NCBI GenBank assembly: GCA_019828545.1
Contig: JACVRA010000537.1
Location: forward strand, 1-12,075
DNA length: 12,075 nt
Source of the DNA: Paracamarosporium sp. OC-R06-R3
Lineage: Eukaryota; Ascomycota; Dothideomycetes; Pleosporales; Didymosphaeriaceae
Direction of reading: 5' to 3'
Shown: positions 8,304-12,075 of the stretch, in pieces
Position numbering within the stretch: position 1 is the first letter of the stretch
Layout: each line of letters starts with the position of its first letter
Translations under genes and position numbers: made by a program
Notes under the pieces: generated by a model
What the model saw: only the letters and a program-made list of their open reading frames with translations
Database searches by the model: none
What the model was told of the DNA's origin: nothing

Positions 8304-8897
8304 CTATGAAGCATTAGCGGACTGTAGCAGCTTGACTACACTTTCATGCCCGTTCTCGGCGGCCCATGACAGCGGCGTCCGACCGTACTTGTCTTTCGAG
8401 TCAACGTCAACCCTGTCCGTGTCAAGCAGCAGCTTGACTACACTTTCATGCCCGTTCCTGGCGGCCCATAACAGCGGCGTCCGACCATACTCAGTATCTT
8501 TTGAGTCAACGTCAACCCTGTCCGTGTCGAGCAGCAGCTTAACTACACTTTCATGCCCGTTCCTAGCGGCCCATGACAGCGGCGTCCGACCGTACTTGTC
8601 TTTTGAGTCAACGTCAACCCTGTCCGTGTCGAGCAGCAGCTTGACTACACTTTCATGCCCGTTCTCGGCGGCCCATGACAGCGGCGTCCGACCGTACTTG
8701 TCTTTCGAGTCAACGTCAACCCTGTCTGTGTCGAGCAGCAGCTTGACTACACTTTTATGCCCGTTCCTAGCGGCCCATGACAGCGGCGTCTGACCGTACT
8801 TGTCTTTCGAGTCAACGTCAACCCTGTCCGTGTCAAGCAGCAGCTTGACTACACTTTCATGCCCGTTCCTAGCGGCCCATGACAACGGCGTACGGTT
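8304..8897 (-). repeat. Ankyrin array: 102-bp tandem repeats, six units
   Basis: Units start at 8897, 8795, 8693, 8591, 8486 and 8384 on the minus strand. Each encodes 34 residues ([36 protein letters not shown]). The fourth unit has 35 codons because KY is replaced by TEY. The last unit ends early in QSANAS and the stop. Differences between units sit mainly at residue 10 (R or E), residue 14 (E or K), residue 2 (R or Q) and residue 6 (S or L). The near identity points to recent duplication or homogenisation. Confidence 0.95.
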
Positions 8898-10997
8898 GTA
8901 TGTGTCTTTTGAACCAGGATCTGTATAATCAAGAATTATTGCAGCTATTTCTGTAATTCCGAAGTATGCAGATAAATGCAGTCCTGTTGTTTGCCTTGGA
9001 ATATCTTGACTGTAGTTAGACTGCCATGAGTAATGCTTGTGGACTAGCATTGCTTGAGCTGCTGCTTCCACATTCATTTTTAGTTGTAGGAAGTCTACGA
9101 TGTTCCCATGTGGGCTCCGGATCTGACAAGCATGGCTACCCCAGTAATGCGCGGCATAGTCGTATAGTTGGTTGCGGAGCAGCCGCTCCTCAAAGCTAGA
9201 GTCCGTGAGGCAGATTCCGCTTCCAAAGACCGTGAATGAGAGGTAAGTCACACAGATCGCCGTGATATCGAAATCTACGGTTGGAAACCAGTGATTCTTT
9301 GTTCGTTCGAAGTATTCTTGTGTTGTGTAATGTACTAAGCGGATGATGCCACTTTCTTCGTCAATAGTGACTAGTCCAGCACATACCGAAACGACGTCCT
9401 CGACATCCGGTTTGTTTCCTTCATCAAATTCTGCTTGTCCAACTTTGACAGCAAGAGCGTGCTGAAGCTCTGTGGTAGTCAGTGGCCTCTTTGCGCAAGT
9501 GATCCATGCTAGAGCCTCTTTTGCAAGCGCTTCTTCATCCGAAAGCTGTCCTTCAATTCTCACCATAGCATCAGAATATGCACGATCATATGATTCTGTG
9601 CCAGTGGGCAATTTATCCAAAGCATCTCGAATCGCCGTAGGGGCTCTCTTCCCTTTTAATGAGTTGAGATGAAGTTGTGCAAGTAGAAACCTAGTATAAT
9701 TAGTCCGATCTTCAAGAACGTTGTAAGAAGCTATTTACATGCCATCTACAGCTTTAACGATCTTAGAGTTGATTTCCTGCTGTAGGTCCAGATCGCGTCG
9801 GACAAAACGCGGCAATTCATCGATATGTCCTTTTACATATCTCTGCACGTCCTGCTCGTCAGCACGAATTTCTAACTGTAGGTCTCGTTCAAATATCTCT
9901 GTAATGTCCGGAATGAATCTTGACGTTGCGAAGAGATTCGCTCCACACGTAGTTTGAAGTTGTAAGAGCTGTGAAAGCAGCCTCGCTCGGCAGCCATCAT
10001 TGGTTTGGCATTCGTCCAACGCATCGATGAGAATGAAGACTCGCGAATATTCAGTAGTTACCAACTGAAGGACCGTTGAGATGTCATCTATCGAAGGCCG
10101 GATTTTCTTAGATGTACACCGGTCATAGAGGGATCTGACACTTTGTGGCAGAGCAGATCTTGCCTGAGCCAGCTGCTTCAGTACGCTGGCGAGTAGATCT
10201 CCCAAAGTTTGCTCATTCTGCCGCTTGAAGTTGCAGTAGATGTATGCAACTACATTACTGCTTTCATCTTGGAAGCGTGTCGAAAGCTCCTCTACCACAA
10301 TTGATGTGAGTATTGTCTTCCCAGCTCCTGGTATACCTGGGCAAAACAGTGTTTGATTCTTGGTCTCCGACCACTTTTTGAATTTCGCCGAGTCTAGAAG
10401 CCATGTTCCAGATCCGGCTTGCCGCTGCTTGAGGAAATCGTTCTGTTGGGGAGCGTAGTCTGTTGGTGTTAGCCATTCCAAGATGGCTTGCTGTTCCTTA
10501 TCTTCCTGGTACCGTACTAATTTAACTGTGTTGTCCCTAGTAAGCCGCCCGGTAAGTGAGGTGAGTAGAGTAATATTAACGTTGATATCACTCCGAAGCT
10601 CGCGTATGTCCTCTGGCTCTATTGATAGACGCTTCCATGCTCTTTTCAGCATACCTCCGAGGCTCTTTGGCTGTGATCCGAGCACTATATACTTGTCTAT
10701 TGTGTGTTCTAGCTTGCAAAGCGTACGTTGGCAACTATCAAGAACATTCCGGAAGTTTGTATTCTCTTGAGGATTGAGTTCTTGGTCGGATACCAATACT
10801 TCAGCATCGGTAAGAACAATAGAGAGGCTTCGAAGCCTAATTATTAAATGTGTCAGTACAGTTTCTTTGTCCGTTGTGGTCACATACACATCGGATATGC
10901 CACTGAACTGACTTGGAGCGCCAACGAAGTCTTTCCTGATCTTATTGGCCAGTTGGATTACCGCCAGAAAGTCGCCAACACTGAACCCGAAGCTCAT
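8304..10997 (-). CDS. NACHT-ankyrin STAND/NLR protein (864 aa, three exons)
   Basis: This is a fungal NLR-type signal-transducing ATPase and the only gene in the window that looks intact. The model is 10997-10888, 10836-9739 and 9690-8304, which gives 2595 nt with stop. Residues 1 to about 135 ([20 protein letters not shown]) match the helical N-terminal domain of fungal STAND proteins. The NACHT domain has Walker A GIPGAGKT at 204-211, Walker [13 protein letters not shown] at 302-313 and the sensor-like FATSR near 339-343. Residues of about 430-560 ([16 protein letters not shown], then [30 protein letters not shown]) are the winged-helix-like region that usually follows NACHT. One diverged ankyrin repeat (about 636-667) and six nearly identical ones (668-864) form the sensor. 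I chose ATG 10997 because it matches the family N-terminus; the in-frame ATG at 11150 would add 51 residues reaching toward transposon sequence. The likely role is non-self recognition leading to cell death, by family. A transposon lies less than 200 bp upstream. Confidence 0.9.
9691..9738 (-). other. Intron 2 of the NACHT gene (48 bp)
   Basis: On the minus strand the donor GTAAAT begins at 9738, a branch-like CTAAT lies near 9700, and the acceptor TAG ends at 9691. Splicing joins VDGM to FLLAQLHL, the family's usual sequence. The Met codon is split AT/G. If retained, the next codon is TAA, which would end the protein after the NACHT domain. Confidence 0.9.
10837..10887 (-). other. Intron 1 of the NACHT gene (51 bp, no in-frame stop)
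   Basis: On the minus strand the donor GTATGT begins at 10887, a branch CTGAC lies near 10855, and the acceptor TAG ends at 10837. Removal gives [12 protein letters not shown], matching the family. Because the intron is 17 codons long and open, gene finders may read it as coding and add a stretch beginning [11 protein letters not shown]. Confidence 0.82.
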
Positions 10998-11173
10998 TAC
11001 GACGTTCGTCCAAGTGCTTCTAGTGTGGATAGAGATATGGGGGGTATTGTCGCCAGCCTGGTTAAGGTTGTTCAGCTTCGGCGGGGCGCTTGGCATTCTG
11101 TAGCTGATGGCGCTAGACCGGGCATTCGGTGCACGGACACGGTAGCTCACGGCTCAACCCGAGCGGCGCAGTT
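10998..11173. promoter_or_regulatory. Short 5' flank of the NACHT gene with inverted transposon-end-like repeats
   Basis: All upstream sequence left to the NACHT gene before the transposon is about 175 bp. It contains GGTGCACGGACACGG at 11128-11142, whose exact reverse complement is at 11174-11188. With flanks, 20 of 21 bases pair between 11122-11142 and 11174-11194, separated by 31 bp. 11117-11144 also resembles window positions 5-32. I read it as a second transposon 3' end or part of a compound terminus. No TATA or CAAT motif could be defended. Confidence 0.45.
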
Positions 11174-12075
11174 CCGTGTCCGTGCACCCAATGCACGGAT
11201 TCAGCCAATGCACGCGGAACACCCGACGCGTCAAAACTCCCTAATCTTCACAACGCGATAACTCCACCAATATGGACCCAATCCAGGCTGCAATTAATGA
11301 AATCGAATCGCGAGGACAAGGAGAAGATTTTTCATATACAGAAGTTGCTGCTAGACATGGTATTCATTGCAGTACCCTATCGCGAAGGCACTGAGGTGTC
11401 ACAACGTCACGCATAGCTACTGCAGAGATACAACAAAAGCTTACTCCAGAGCAAGAGCTAGAGCTTGTACAATATATTAAGGGACTCACAGAGAGACACC
11501 TTCCTCCTACTAGAGAGATGATACGGAATTTTGCCTCTACAATAGCAAAGGAGCCAGTCAGCAAGAGCTGGGTTACTCGCTTCATCAACCGCCACAGTAT
11601 CCATCTAATCTCTCACTAGACAGCTGGTATAGACAGCAATCGCCACAAAGCTGATTCAGAGGATAAATATCGTCTCTACTTTGACTACCTGCATAGCAAG
11701 ATCAATCAATACCGGATAGATCCTGATTATATCTACAATATGGATGAGAAAGGCTTCCTAATTGGGATCATTGGCAGGTCAAAAAGGATCTTCAGCAGGC
11801 GAATGTGGGAGAAGAAGGAGGTTACAGCATCACTCCAGGATGGCAGCCGCGCATGGATCACGCTCCTAGCATGTATCTGCGCTGATGGATCAGCTCTACC
11901 GCCAAGCCTCATCTATGAGGCTGCTAGCAAGGCTATCCAGTCATCTTGGGTAGAGGATATTAAGGCAGGAAAACATAAGGTCTTTATCACCTCATCACCC
12001 TCTGGCTGGACCAACAACGATATTGGGCTAGCCTGGCTTGAATAGGTATTTGATCGTTGTACAAAACAGAAGGCC
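11174..12075 (+). mobile_element. 5' portion of a pogo/Fot1-like (Tc1/mariner group) transposon
   Basis: The element probably begins at about 11174 with CCGTGTCCGTGCACC, 98 bp before the transposase ATG, a spacing normal for Fot1/pogo elements. A 10-bp direct repeat, CCAATGCACG, occurs at 11188-11197 and 11205-11214 and could be subterminal transposase-binding sites. The 3' half and 3' TIR lie beyond the window. A clear TA target is not visible at the proposed left edge, so the exact boundary is uncertain. Confidence 0.68.
11272..12075 (+). pseudogene. Pogo/Fot1-like DDE transposase, interrupted and truncated by the window edge
   Basis: A single frame of 268 codons from ATG 11272 (MDPIQAAINEIESR) shows a psq-type helix-turn-helix (FSYTEVAARHGIHCSTLSRRH), then a Tc5/CENP-B-type DNA-binding region (LPPTREMIRNFASTIAKEP, SWVTRFINRH) and the start of the DDE_1 catalytic domain with YNMDEKGFLIG (first catalytic Asp, codon 158), SRRMWEKKEVTASLQDGSR and SGWTNNDIGLAWLE. 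The remaining catalytic Asp residues are beyond the window. Stops at codons 41 (TGA), 116 (TAG) and 258 (TAG) sit where Arg or Lys, Trp and Gln would be expected, so this copy could not make transposase; there is no frameshift. Such enzymes cut and paste the element at TA sites. Confidence 0.9.

Noticed and set aside
8215..8793. Long open frame on the plus strand with internally repeated protein
   Set aside because: It is the antisense of the ankyrin-repeat exon; the repetition only reflects the 102-bp units.
8304..8897. CRISPR-like regular repeats
   Set aside because: The units are contiguous 102-bp coding repeats without spacers and translate into clear ankyrin repeats.
10997..11150. Upstream in-frame ATG at 11150 as the NACHT start
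   Set aside because: It adds 51 residues unlike the family and lies between the two inverted arms of the transposon-end region, whereas ATG 10997 begins exactly at the conserved N-terminal motif.
10848..11261. Plus-strand open frame of 137 codons
   Set aside because: It overlaps the start of the NACHT gene and the transposon end antisense, and has no recognisable domain.

Overview
The window looks like accessory DNA from a filamentous ascomycete, most likely a dothideomycete of the order Pleosporales. I infer this from short 46-57 bp GT-AG spliceosomal introns with CTRAY-like branch sites, fungal STAND/NLR and HET immune-type genes, a pogo/Fot1-type transposase, and stop codons that mostly look like CAG/CAA/TGG changed to TAG/TAA/TGA. 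That is the pattern left by repeat-induced point mutation (RIP). No bacterial features are seen and the species cannot be named from the sequence.

Layout. Positions 1-32 look like the end of a pogo/Fot1-type element. 85 to about 2760 (+) is a dead NB-ARC-TPR NLR gene (copy A) with three exons and two recognisable introns; one frame is kept for about 2.2 kb and is broken almost only by point-mutation stops. 2761-3346 is AT-rich and has no clear gene, apart from inverted repeats and weak Pol III-box-like motifs. 3347-3652 (-) is a HET-domain pseudogene fragment with its middle missing, divergent from the next gene. 3890-6256 (+) is a second dead NLR (copy B) with the same introns, in which the NB-ARC region runs in frame into a Ser/Thr kinase domain instead of TPRs. 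6365-6409 is a 15-bp triplication. 6491-7022 is a 532-bp non-autonomous TIR element. 7395-7565 (-) is an orphan TPR fragment. 7569-8303 has no recognised gene.

8304-10997 (-) is the one gene that appears intact: a three-exon NACHT STAND protein of about 864 residues, with a fungal STAND N-terminal domain, NACHT ATPase, winged-helix-like region and six nearly identical 34-residue ankyrin repeats. Just upstream of it, 11174-12075 (+) is the 5' part of a pogo/Fot1-like DDE transposon whose transposase has three in-frame stops and runs off the window.

Taken together, the window is a graveyard of NLR/HET-type genes (self/non-self recognition and programmed cell death in fungi) beside one apparently functional NACHT-ankyrin gene, broken up by DNA transposons and mutated in a RIP-like way. 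The most unusual items are the in-frame NB-ARC-kinase architecture of copy B, the homogenised ankyrin array, and transposon-end-like sequence close upstream of two STAND genes.
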